Below are positions 1 through 7,821 of a stretch of DNA of 57,491 bases, piece by piece. This stretch comes from a virus, in IMG/VR virus record IMGVR_UViG_3300042451_001035, positions 1 through 57,491 of that record; one strand, given 5' to 3'. Below the pieces are notes generated by a model that worked only from the letters and a program-made list of their open reading frames with translations, was not told the DNA's origin and did no database searches. The translations under genes and the position numbers were made by a program. Position 1 is the stretch's first letter. Each line of letters opens with the position of its first letter.

Positions 1-522
1 CATAGAATAATGATCTAAATCTCCTATGTAAATAGATGCGTTTTGATGAAATGTAATATTGTTATCTTCCGGACCGGAAACGTCAGGGTAATTAATTCTT
101 TCAGTATATGCTTTACTATAGCAATTCCCATTATTAATGTTATCAGACAGACCCTCATACTTATTGTGGCAAAAGAAATAATGCTTTTGGCATCTGTAAA
201 TTTCTTTATCTGGTTCTAACTCTCTATACTTAGCTTGTAAACTAAGCGCCCAAGAAGCCATAAGATCATCATCGTCTAATCTATATATATAATCACCTGT
301 GCATTGTGCAAATCCATATTCTAGCTTTTTACCTATTGAGCTAAATCTAGTATCACAGTTTATGATTCTTACTTTTGGATGGTTAAATACATATTTTACT
401 TTGGGGCTATCATTCAAGACTACCATTTCGCTTTCGCCTTCCCAATCCTGCATTAAAAAAGACTGAATGGCTTCTTCCAATATGTGGTGTCTTTGGTATG
501 TTAAAGTTAATACACTAATCAT
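1..522 (-). CDS. Glycosyltransferase family 2-like, partial (C-terminus outside window)
   Basis: The minus-strand reading frame starts at 522-520 and runs off the left edge; 174 codons are visible. The N-terminus (ISVLTLTYQRHHILEEAI) is the usual first beta-strand and helix of a GT-A fold family 2 glycosyltransferase, and LDDDD at residues 82-86 is the DXD-type metal/nucleotide-sugar site. The family transfers a sugar from a nucleotide donor to a glycan or protein acceptor in the cytoplasm. Its start overlaps the stop of the upstream gene by four bases (ATGA), so the two are probably translationally coupled. The acceptor cannot be read from sequence. Last gene seen of the leftward sugar cluster. 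Confidence 0.85.
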   Translation of the reverse strand, partial: MISVLTLTYQRHHILEEAIQSFLMQDWEGESEMVVLNDSPKVKYVFNHPKVRIINCDTRFSSIGKKLEYGFAQCTGDYIYRLDDDDLMASWALSLQAKYRELEPDKEIYRCQKHYFFCHNKYEGLSDNINNGNCYSKAYTERINYPDVSGPEDNNITFHQNASIYIGDLDHYSM

Positions 523-1142
523 TTTTTTATATTTTTATATTTTTTAATGTCATCATCTTGTATTTTAGTAAATTGTGGCAACAAAGATGTAGTAGAAATC
601 TTGGTATCAACTCGTAAATTTTTTACATTATATCCACCGCCATTCACCCTCTCAAACAAAAAATCATCCCCACAAGCGATAAGTAGTTCCATTGGTATTG
701 TTATATAATTTTCTTTTTTTATAAACAACATACAACCCCACCCTGATGGCCTAAAGGTAGGCTTTTCTATTTCATATGGCAAACCTCTATCTATTGGATC
801 GTAATTACTGCAACATTGACCAATAATTCCTTTATCCATATGATCCTTAATAAATTCAAATATCTCAGTATTGAAGTTTATATCATCATTTAAAATAGCT
901 AAATTGGAATTTTTTGCCAAAGATACACCCAAGTTCCATGATGGATTGACAAACATATTTTCTTTAGTGCTTACAACCCTTACTTTAGGTATGATCTTAT
1001 CTATAAGATTAAAGTATTCATTTGAATTGTCAATAAGTATTATTTCATCTACCAAATGGCAATCTTGCAAATCATCAAGTAGTTTATAAATCCTATTTGA
1101 TTTCCACAATGTTGGTATAATTATGGAAAAATTAGTATTCAT
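519..1142 (-). CDS. Glycosyltransferase family 2-like, short
   Basis: A 207-aa protein with a family 2 GT-A N-terminus (FSIIIPT at residues 5-11) and a DXD-like NDD at 85-87. It is short for the family, covering essentially the catalytic domain, with no membrane segment, so it is probably a soluble cytoplasmic enzyme. The start at 1142 overlaps the upstream gene by 11 bases and the stop overlaps the next start by four, consistent with one leftward operon of sugar-transfer genes. Donor and acceptor are unknown. Confident about the fold, less about activity. Confidence 0.75.
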   Translation of the reverse strand: MNTNFSIIIPTLWKSNRIYKLLDDLQDCHLVDEIILIDNSNEYFNLIDKIIPKVRVVSTKENMFVNPSWNLGVSLAKNSNLAILNDDINFNTEIFEFIKDHMDKGIIGQCCSNYDPIDRGLPYEIEKPTFRPSGWGCMLFIKKENYITIPMELLIACGDDFLFERVNGGGYNVKNLRVDTKISTTSLLPQFTKIQDDDIKKYKNIKK

Positions 1143-2121
1143 TAATTTTTTCTTTTACATTTTGGTATATCCAAGTTGATACTTGATATTCATCTTCTGT
1201 TAATTCAGGCAAAAGCCAGTCTTGATTCATATCTTTGCTATGTAGCCATAAATGAGATACATATGGATATAATGTTCTAACTTTTTCAAGATAATCTAAT
1301 GCAATTGATTTGCTACATTTATAGAAACCCCATTCCATATCTTTTACTCCTTCCATTTCATTCCATAAATCACACATTTCCCCGCCATGCATACATCTAT
1401 CCCAATACGAGGATGCAGATACGAAATCTTCATATACATACATAAGCGTTAAAGCTAGATTATATGTTTCTCCTATGGATTTTATGTGCTTTTTACAAGT
1501 TTCTAATGTCAATGACTGCCATGAAAAATCATCTCCAATATAAATTGCCTTATCTGTATTAGCTATTTTTTCATTTGAAAGTATATCATGTATAAATAAA
1601 GAATTTGGTTCAAAATTAACCCAGCAATCATTACGAGGAAACATTTGGATATGGTCATAGCCTCTTATTTCCCTATGAATTCCATCAATACAATCTTCTG
1701 GTGTTAGATTATTATAATGGCAAGTATGTGGATCATACGACCTGCACACTATATTCTTAATAGTAGTAGGTGCTAATTCTTTAATTGCAAGGTCATCTGT
1801 ATCTATATAACTGCCACCAAACTTGTAAAGTAATACTAATCTTATTAAATCGCTTAACTCTCTAGGATGCGCATGTAAATAATATTTTTGAATATGTTCT
1901 TTAGACATAGGCAAATCATCAAATAATGTATCATCCCATCTATATATTTCAATACCAAATTTTGGGTCTAGCATCTCTTCTTTAATACTATTACTAACTA
2001 AATAAATTGGTCTTGTTGGATTAAAAACACGAGTGCTATATACGCAGTCTTGCAATATTTTTAGTCTTGATTCAGAGATATCGCCACCCCAGAAAAAAAA
2101 TATGTTTTGAATATTCATCAT
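1132..2121 (-). CDS. DXD-type glycosyltransferase (Gly_transf_sug / GT32-like)
   Basis: A 329-aa protein. Residues 89-110 carry the signature of the OCH1/capsular-polysaccharide type DXD sugar-binding family: LSDLIRLVLLYKFGG followed by SYIDTDD, with DTDD at 107-110. The N-terminus begins MMNIQNIFFFWGG; either methionine could start. The family moves hexoses onto glycans using a metal-bound nucleotide sugar. It sits in the leftward operon, overlapping both neighbours by a few bases. No signal peptide or membrane helix is obvious. Family assignment is strong; the substrate is unknown. Confidence 0.82.
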   Translation of the reverse strand: MMNIQNIFFFWGGDISESRLKILQDCVYSTRVFNPTRPIYLVSNSIKEEMLDPKFGIEIYRWDDTLFDDLPMSKEHIQKYYLHAHPRELSDLIRLVLLYKFGGSYIDTDDLAIKELAPTTIKNIVCRSYDPHTCHYNNLTPEDCIDGIHREIRGYDHIQMFPRNDCWVNFEPNSLFIHDILSNEKIANTDKAIYIGDDFSWQSLTLETCKKHIKSIGETYNLALTLMYVYEDFVSASSYWDRCMHGGEMCDLWNEMEGVKDMEWGFYKCSKSIALDYLEKVRTLYPYVSHLWLHSKDMNQDWLLPELTEDEYQVSTWIYQNVKEKINEY

Positions 2122-2756
2122 AATAAAAGCATATTGTTTTTACCAAAAAGTTCTATTTTTAATTCTTTTCTAAGAAATACAATATCTATTTGCACAAGCA
2201 CGTTATCTAAATGGTGCGCTTGTTCTAAGTTCATTGGGTAAAAACCAGCTTTATCAAAGTAATTTAGATATTCTTGTATGTCTGGTGCGCCTTCATTATA
2301 TTCTATAATAGGCATTTCAGTAAGAATTACCTTAACATTCTTCATGGTATCTGATGCGCCTTTAAGTATATCTAATTCAGATCCTTGAGTGTCTAGCTTT
2401 ATAAATTCAGGTAATGGTATATTGTTTGTTAAAACAAAATTATCTATAGTATTTGTTAATATTTTTTTAGGAATAAAATTAATATTCCATATTGTGTTTT
2501 CTTTGTAATAACTTTCTCCAGAGGCAGTTGAATCATAAAAATCAACTTCTTTGCCAACTTCATCACTTAGTAACTCAATAAAAAAATCTAATCCAGTATT
2601 TTGCAATCTTTCTTTATAATAATTAGATGCTTCAAATAAGTAAAATTTGGCTTCTGGAAGAAAACTTTTTGCATTAATAGACCAATGTCCTTGATTTGCA
2701 CCAATATCATATACTGTTTTGATGTCAAGTTTTTTGATAATTTCAATTAAATTCAT
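2118..2756 (-). CDS. FkbM family SAM-dependent methyltransferase
   Basis: A 212-aa protein from the ATG at 2756-2754. An upstream in-frame start at 2795 would give 225 aa, but the 2756 start makes the four-base ATGA overlap with the previous gene used elsewhere in this operon, and begins MNLIEIIKK, right before the fold. Motif I is VYDIGANQG (residues 15-23), the SAM-binding loop. The FkbM signature KLDTQGSELDILKG lies at 120-133. FkbM enzymes O-methylate sugars or small molecules. Placed among glycosyltransferases, it probably caps or modifies the same glycan by methylation (inference). Confidence 0.85.
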   Translation of the reverse strand: MNLIEIIKKLDIKTVYDIGANQGHWSINAKSFLPEAKFYLFEASNYYKERLQNTGLDFFIELLSDEVGKEVDFYDSTASGESYYKENTIWNINFIPKKILTNTIDNFVLTNNIPLPEFIKLDTQGSELDILKGASDTMKNVKVILTEMPIIEYNEGAPDIQEYLNYFDKAGFYPMNLEQAHHLDNVLVQIDIVFLRKELKIELFGKNNMLLL

Positions 2757-3679
2757 AGTACAGTTTTTTTGGCTACGCTTTGTATTAACTCCCAATATTT
2801 TTTTGACGCTGTACCTTCTTTTATATCCAAAGTTTCATTATAAGGCAACTTATTTATGTATAATGCTTTATAGAATAGACCGCTTTGATCATCTGTAACA
2901 CCTGCATTATGGTATATATTTAATCTGTCCCATTCTGCTTCGCTACTTGTCGCCCAAGCAAACTCTAATGCTGGATGGCATACGGTTTCTTTGCCCATCT
3001 TCCACCCATTCCAAAGTACGCTCCACATATCACTGCACCATATTTGTAGTTCATGATAAGTAGGGTTCGCTTGCTTTTTGATATTGTTTAAATCAGTAAT
3101 TTCTTTAAACAATCTTTCGCAATCTTTTTCTACATTTTCCCAATACTCCGCATTTATGCCTTTCATTAAGTATTGTGCGCCAATGCCATTTAATTCATTG
3201 TCTTTTACTACTTGCTTATCAATATCTACTATACGGCACATTTCATCAAGCACATCTTCTCCTTTGCTTATAATGTAGTCATGGCTTATATACCATCTAC
3301 AATCAGATCCATACCATTTATCATCTTGTAAAAATTGATCCCAATCAATTGGCTTGGTAAATGCAATATCACAATCATGATAAAAGATGGCTTCCTTTTC
3401 TAATTCAGGGAAAGCTTTAAAATGTTGCTTTAGTATGTTAGGTCTTATGGAAGATATATAGTGCCTTGTTTCCCTTGTATCATCATAGAAAAAAAATCTA
3501 GCTGGGTAAGCATTGGCTAATCTTATCCAATTATCTGGGATTACATTATTTACTTTCCAACATACTACATCAATATGGTTAGGATTAATCCCCATACTAA
3601 TGAAATTATTCAAAAGGGTTTCCACCTGCCAAACGTAATAATCGCTTGCAGGCTGCGCGCAGACAAAACGTAAATTCAT
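2753..3679 (-). CDS. Putative glycosyltransferase with DXD motif
   Basis: A 308-aa protein beginning MNLRFVCAQPASDYYVWQ. Residues 99-104 read FYHDCD, a DXD motif at the end of a beta-strand as in GT-A enzymes, followed by aromatic-rich segments. The exact CAZy family is not clear to me; GT8-like or an uncharacterised phage group are both possible. Second gene of the leftward cluster, six bases from the small gene before it and overlapping the FkbM gene. Role inferred from motif and neighbours. Confidence 0.65.
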   Translation of the reverse strand: MNLRFVCAQPASDYYVWQVETLLNNFISMGINPNHIDVVCWKVNNVIPDNWIRLANAYPARFFFYDDTRETRHYISSIRPNILKQHFKAFPELEKEAIFYHDCDIAFTKPIDWDQFLQDDKWYGSDCRWYISHDYIISKGEDVLDEMCRIVDIDKQVVKDNELNGIGAQYLMKGINAEYWENVEKDCERLFKEITDLNNIKKQANPTYHELQIWCSDMWSVLWNGWKMGKETVCHPALEFAWATSSEAEWDRLNIYHNAGVTDDQSGLFYKALYINKLPYNETLDIKEGTASKKYWELIQSVAKKTVL

Positions 3680-3684
3680 AAATT

Positions 3685-3876
3685 TTAATTTACTTCAACA
3701 ACTTCAGATGCTGATTGAGAAGCTTTGTATTGCTCCATTGCTAATCCTTGAATTAAATTAACAATTTCAATGCCATATTTTGTAGGCATTTCGCTTGCTA
3801 ATCTGTGTAAATGCTCGGTTTGAGCTGGATTTAAAGATGGAAACGGGATTGATACTGGTTCAGTTACTTGACTCAT
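3685..3876 (-). CDS. Small protein of unknown function
   Basis: A 63-aa protein (starts MSQVTEPVSIPFPSLNPAQ) with no motif I recognise. It has a predicted amphipathic helical middle (LHRLASEM, IVNLIQGLAMEQYKA) and no cysteines or membrane segment. It precedes the sugar-cluster genes by six bases and follows the DUF6165-like gene after a 44-bp AT-rich gap, so it is probably in the same transcript. A partner of one of the transferases is possible but unsupported. Confidence 0.55.
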   Translation of the reverse strand: MSQVTEPVSIPFPSLNPAQTEHLHRLASEMPTKYGIEIVNLIQGLAMEQYKASQSASEVVEVN

Positions 3877-3920
3877 ATGTTTTATTTTTTTTGCTAAATT
3901 AATTAAATTTATTAATATTC

Positions 3921-4298
3921 CTAATATTCCTTGTAAGACTTTTCTTCTACTAGCTCGGAGCCATACTTAGTGTTTATCTGCTTCTTGATAATTGCCCTCA
4001 CATCATTCAATTGGTACACTTCCCTAGCTAGTCCTATGAACTTTTCGGTAAATGACTTCATTCTTTCGCACTCCCTTAGATCATCCTCTACTTTCCATAG
4101 CTTTTTGTTTATGTTATAGAGTTCTTGTGTTAGTGGATCTGTCAATGCTTCTGGATGCTTTCTTTCTAATGCTCCCTTTATGTATTTCCACTCTTTCTCT
4201 ATATTCTCTAACTTATCTTTCTCGTATATAAGTAATTTTTTTATGGTAAGGATAGTATATTTATCTGCCACCTCACCGATGCTTGCTTCTATCTTCAT
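3921..4298 (-). CDS. DUF6165-like protein
   Basis: A 125-aa, mostly helical, charged protein. The opening IEASIGEVADKYTILTIKK, the middle LWKVEDDLRECE and the end GSELVEEKSYKEY match what I recall of DUF6165, a small domain often found fused to or beside TPR and glycosyltransferase proteins. Function unknown. First gene of the leftward sugar cluster and divergent from the plus-strand fusion gene at 4378. Family call is from memory of the pattern, without a search. Confidence 0.65.
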   Translation of the reverse strand: MKIEASIGEVADKYTILTIKKLLIYEKDKLENIEKEWKYIKGALERKHPEALTDPLTQELYNINKKLWKVEDDLRECERMKSFTEKFIGLAREVYQLNDVRAIIKKQINTKYGSELVEEKSYKEY

Positions 4299-4353
4299 AA
4301 TGTAAAGGTAGTAATTTTATTAATATTTATTTAATTTAATTAATTTAATTTTA

Positions 4354-4361
4354 TAGCTTTG
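4354..4361 (+). promoter_or_regulatory. Bacteroidota -7 promoter element (TAGCTTTG)
   Basis: TAGCTTTG fits TAnnTTTG and ends 16 bases before the ATG of the methyltransferase-glycosyltransferase fusion. A clear TTG -33 box is not seen in the AT-rich stretch upstream. The 79-bp gap between divergent genes must also hold a leftward promoter; TACCTTTA on the other strand is a weak candidate. Confidence 0.5.
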
Positions 4362-4377
4362 CCTAAAACATATAAAC

Positions 4378-5742
4378 ATGCCAACAAGCTATCCTCTTTA
4401 CAAAGATTCTGTCAGAAATTGGTTTTTACAAAATGTTTCATTAAATGCGTCTATATTGGATATTGGAGCAGGATGTGGGACTTATAGTGATTTAATTCGT
4501 GGTTATGGCTATAAGATGGATGCAGTAGAAATATGGCAGCCCTATATTGATAAATACGAATTAAATAAAAAATATGGTGTAGTTTATAATGAAAACATAC
4601 TTACCATAGGGTTTGACATACTTAATAAATATGATTTTTTTATTCTAGGTGATGTTTTGGAACATTTATCAGTAGAAGATGCGCAATGGCTTATGCTTTT
4701 TTTAAAACAAAATAACAAGCGATATCTTGTAGCAGTTCCATACGAAATGTTTCAAGGAGAATACGAAGGTAATGTCCATGAAACACACCTACAGCCTGAC
4801 CTTACGCCTGAAAATATGCTAGAAAGATACCCTGATTTAGAGTTACTTTATGGCAATAATTACTATGGTTACTATACAAATAAAAAACAAAAACATGAAA
4901 AAGCTTATGTCCTTTATGCTGACGATTCCTATTTGGATCTTGTGGATGCTTGTTGTCGTTCCATTAGAAACTTTAGCACTTATCCTATTTACGTTTATAT
5001 GCTTAATTCGGACAATAAGGTAAATGTAGAAAATACCAAAACCATAAGATGGGAATGTGATGTAATTCACTTAAAAAAGCGCAATGAATACATAAAAAGA
5101 GAAGATAAGCAAATCTATAAGCTATTAATAGAGCGACCTAAGATAGTATTAGATGCCTTGAAATATGCTGAAGTAGTTGCCTATGTGGACACAGATAGCA
5201 TAGCAAATTGGAATGTAGATTTTATTTTTGATTACTTTAATGCAGAATCAGATTATCCATATTTTACAAAAGGCATATACGATTTCTTAATAATCAATGG
5301 CAAAGGTGGTGCAAGTAGCTATGATGATTTAAGTAATACATTAGAAGCTCCATTATGTGAATTGTTTAAATCAGACCAATCAATAAGAAAATACACCGGC
5401 TATAGACAAACTGGTTATTTTGTTGCAGGTCAAAAAACTATTGATTTCTTAGATATTTGGAGCCATAGATGTCAACATCCAATGATATTAAAAGACAATG
5501 CAAGATATGCACCCTACAACGAAGAAAGCGTTTTGCAAACTTTAATCTATGATTTTAAAGCAACGAATGGTTTGCCATTAGTTTATGTAAATGGCTTACG
5601 CAAAGGACTTGAGTTTAAAGGACATGAGTATTTTATGGGCGAATGGTTCAAAGTACCAGCACAAAAAGACGATTTACTTTTTTATCATGGAGAAAAAGAT
5701 ATAGATAAGATTAATGAATTTATTGAATATTTAAAGTTATGA
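4378..5742 (+). CDS. SAM methyltransferase fused to a glycosyltransferase
   Basis: A 454-aa two-domain protein. Residues about 20-125 form a class I methyltransferase: SAM loop DIGAGCG (28-34) and GDVLEH (91-96). Residues about 175-454 look like a GT8-style GT-A domain: a strand AYVLYADDSY (176-185) and VAYVDTDS with DTD at 271-273. One polypeptide could therefore transfer a sugar and methylate it, or the methyltransferase half could act on a precursor. Soluble, cytoplasmic. It overlaps the next gene by four bases (ATGA), so the two are co-translated. The fusion is seen directly; the substrate is unknown. Confidence 0.75.
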   Translation: MPTSYPLYKDSVRNWFLQNVSLNASILDIGAGCGTYSDLIRGYGYKMDAVEIWQPYIDKYELNKKYGVVYNENILTIGFDILNKYDFFILGDVLEHLSVEDAQWLMLFLKQNNKRYLVAVPYEMFQGEYEGNVHETHLQPDLTPENMLERYPDLELLYGNNYYGYYTNKKQKHEKAYVLYADDSYLDLVDACCRSIRNFSTYPIYVYMLNSDNKVNVENTKTIRWECDVIHLKKRNEYIKREDKQIYKLLIERPKIVLDALKYAEVVAYVDTDSIANWNVDFIFDYFNAESDYPYFTKGIYDFLIINGKGGASSYDDLSNTLEAPLCELFKSDQSIRKYTGYRQTGYFVAGQKTIDFLDIWSHRCQHPMILKDNARYAPYNEESVLQTLIYDFKATNGLPLVYVNGLRKGLEFKGHEYFMGEWFKVPAQKDDLLFYHGEKDIDKINEFIEYLKL

Positions 5743-7781
5743 AGATAGTATTACTTTGCCCATCGTTAAGTACTGGTGGGATGCCTCAATTTGCCTTAAA
5801 AAGAATTCAAGAAATATTAAAGCATACAAGCAATATAGAAATGTATTGTATTGAGCTTAATTTTCATGGAGCTGACTTTGTGGTGCAAAGGAATCAAATA
5901 ATAGATATACTTGGAGATAGGTTTTATGAAGCTGGAGAGGATAAGATGCGAGTAATGGATATTATTAACGAAGTAAAGCCAGACATAGTACATATTGAAG
6001 ATGTGGCAGAAAGATTACCAATAGAATTGGCTACTGCATTGTATAACAATAGTAGAGATTATAGGATAGTAGAAACCCCACATGATGTTATTTTCAATCC
6101 TGATGCAGATAAGCTTTTTCACCCTGATTTGTACGCCTTTTGTACGCCTTTTCATGAAAATGTTTACGCTGGCATGGATTCCAAATACTTTACCATTCAG
6201 TACCCAATAGAAGAAAAGAAGGTAACAGATGAGATGAAATTTGAAGCAAAGAAGAAGCTTGGATTTTCTTTAGATAGAAAAACTGCTTTGCATATTGGTC
6301 TTTGGACTCCACAGAAGAATCAAAAGGAAACAATTGCCATTGCAAGGAAGTTTCCAGATATTGACTTTGTGGTAGCGGGGAATATGGCGGGGAACTTTCA
6401 GTTTTATTGGGAGGATTTAATTAAGGACTTGCCATCTAACTTTAAGGCACTTGGAGAACGTAGCGACATTGATACTTTGTTGCAAGCAGCAGATATTTTT
6501 ATCTTCCCTTCTACCAATGAATGTTCTCCTTTATCCTTACGCCATGCTATTGAGGTTGGTTTGCCCATTGTAGCCAATAATTTACCAGCTTATGAAGGAA
6601 CACTAGATAAATACATAAAGCCCCTAGAAACGGATTTAAACACCATTACAAGGGATTACAAGATACCAAATAGCAATAACTCAAGAAGATTTGCGCTAGA
6701 TCACGAAAAAATGTACGAAACAATACTAAAGTTTTCTATTAGAAAACAAATGGTAACTTTCCATGTAAACTTTATTGGTGCGCCATTTTTAGAGATAAAA
6801 GGGATAAGTGATAGCAATTTTCTAGTTAAGTTTTATGATGAAAAGAACGAGTGCCACTACACCAATACAATTAAAGCAAACCATTGGGTAAAATTAAACC
6901 GCCAGTGGTTTACCAAGTGGACTATTCGTGTATGGGAGAACGGGCAAGATTTAGTTTACAAATACACCCTTGACTTAGAAGATAAAGAAGTATTAATCAC
7001 AATAGACAGCAAGGCATTGGGTGATACAATGGCATTTATACCCTATTGTGAGGCGTTTCAGGAGAAGCATAAGTGCAAGGTAACTGTTTCTACCTTTTGG
7101 AATAAAATCCTTGATTATCCCAATTTAAAGCTTATTGAACCCGGTCAGTCAATTGGATGCTATGCAATGTACCATCTTGGATATTTTCATGATTCCGATA
7201 AGGAACCTGTGCCTGCAAATAAAGTTCCCCTTCAACAATCCGCTTCTAACATTCTAGGGCTTGATTATGTTGAGTTGGTACCGAAGGTTAAGGTAAACAG
7301 AGAAAGGCTGGATTTGGGCAGATATGTGGCAATAGCGACTAATTCTACTGCACAATGTAAGTTCTGGACTCGTGACCAATGGCAAATTTTAATAAATTAC
7401 CTTCATTCTAAGGGATATAGGGTAATAAATGTTTCAAGAGAAACTAATCCATTTGATAACTGCGAACCTATCTCAAACACTTCCATTGAATATACTATGC
7501 AGGTTATTGCGGGAGCTGAATTTATGGTGGGATTATCGTCAGGCTTAAGCTGGTTAGCTTTTGCCATTGGCACCCATGTAGTTCTTATAGCTAATTTTAC
7601 AGCAGTAGATTACGAATTTAGTACTAATTGTACTAGAATAGTCAATCCAAAGGTCTGCCATGATTGTTGGAGTGATCATAAATTGGATGCGTCACAATGG
7701 AATTGGTGTCCCCGAAATCAAAACTTTATCTGCCACACTTCAATAACAGCTCAAATGGTTATAGAAAAATTGCCTTTGTAG
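5739..7781 (+). CDS. GT4 glycosyltransferase fused to a TibC/BAHT-like protein heptosyltransferase (GT9)
   Basis: A 680-aa fusion. Residues 1 to about 340 are a GT4 GT-B enzyme: STGGMPQFALK near residue 10 and NECSPLSLRHAIEVGLP near 260. In the usual E-x7-E pair the first Glu is E261, but the second position is His269. After a beta-rich link (about 340-415), residues 420-680 resemble GT9 heptosyltransferases (KALGDTMAFIPYCEAF; GLSSGLSWLAFAIG near 598). The end carries Cys640-x2-Cys643-x13-Cys657-x7-Cys665 with WNWCP. This matches the iron-finger cysteine set of autotransporter O-heptosyltransferases (TibC/Aah, BAHT), which put heptose on Ser of adhesins. A virion protein substrate is my inference. 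Confidence 0.75.
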   Translation: MKIVLLCPSLSTGGMPQFALKRIQEILKHTSNIEMYCIELNFHGADFVVQRNQIIDILGDRFYEAGEDKMRVMDIINEVKPDIVHIEDVAERLPIELATALYNNSRDYRIVETPHDVIFNPDADKLFHPDLYAFCTPFHENVYAGMDSKYFTIQYPIEEKKVTDEMKFEAKKKLGFSLDRKTALHIGLWTPQKNQKETIAIARKFPDIDFVVAGNMAGNFQFYWEDLIKDLPSNFKALGERSDIDTLLQAADIFIFPSTNECSPLSLRHAIEVGLPIVANNLPAYEGTLDKYIKPLETDLNTITRDYKIPNSNNSRRFALDHEKMYETILKFSIRKQMVTFHVNFIGAPFLEIKGISDSNFLVKFYDEKNECHYTNTIKANHWVKLNRQWFTKWTIRVWENGQDLVYKYTLDLEDKEVLITIDSKALGDTMAFIPYCEAFQEKHKCKVTVSTFWNKILDYPNLKLIEPGQSIGCYAMYHLGYFHDSDKEPVPANKVPLQQSASNILGLDYVELVPKVKVNRERLDLGRYVAIATNSTAQCKFWTRDQWQILINYLHSKGYRVINVSRETNPFDNCEPISNTSIEYTMQVIAGAEFMVGLSSGLSWLAFAIGTHVVLIANFTAVDYEFSTNCTRIVNPKVCHDCWSDHKLDASQWNWCPRNQNFICHTSITAQMVIEKLPL

Positions 7782-7788
7782 CTACAAA
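7775..7788. repeat. Perfect 14-bp palindrome TTTGTAGCTACAAA
   Basis: A perfect inverted repeat containing the TAG stop of the GT4/GT9 fusion. The same core TGTAGCTACA occurs twice as a tandem site at 55767-55808 in the main control region. Here it lies between convergent genes, where no promoter is expected, so it may be chance or part of the terminator structure that follows. Confidence 0.5.
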
Positions 7789-7816
7789 TACAGGTATTGA
7801 TTAATGTACCAGTATT
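7787..7816. terminator. Putative bidirectional terminator hairpin
   Basis: Arms AATACAGGTA and TACCAGTATT pair at nine of ten positions around a 10-nt loop, between the convergent ends of the plus-strand sugar genes and the minus-strand fibre genes. The flanks are AT-rich but there is no long T run on either side, so efficiency is uncertain. Position is the main argument. Confidence 0.45.
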
Positions 7817-7821
7817 TCATA

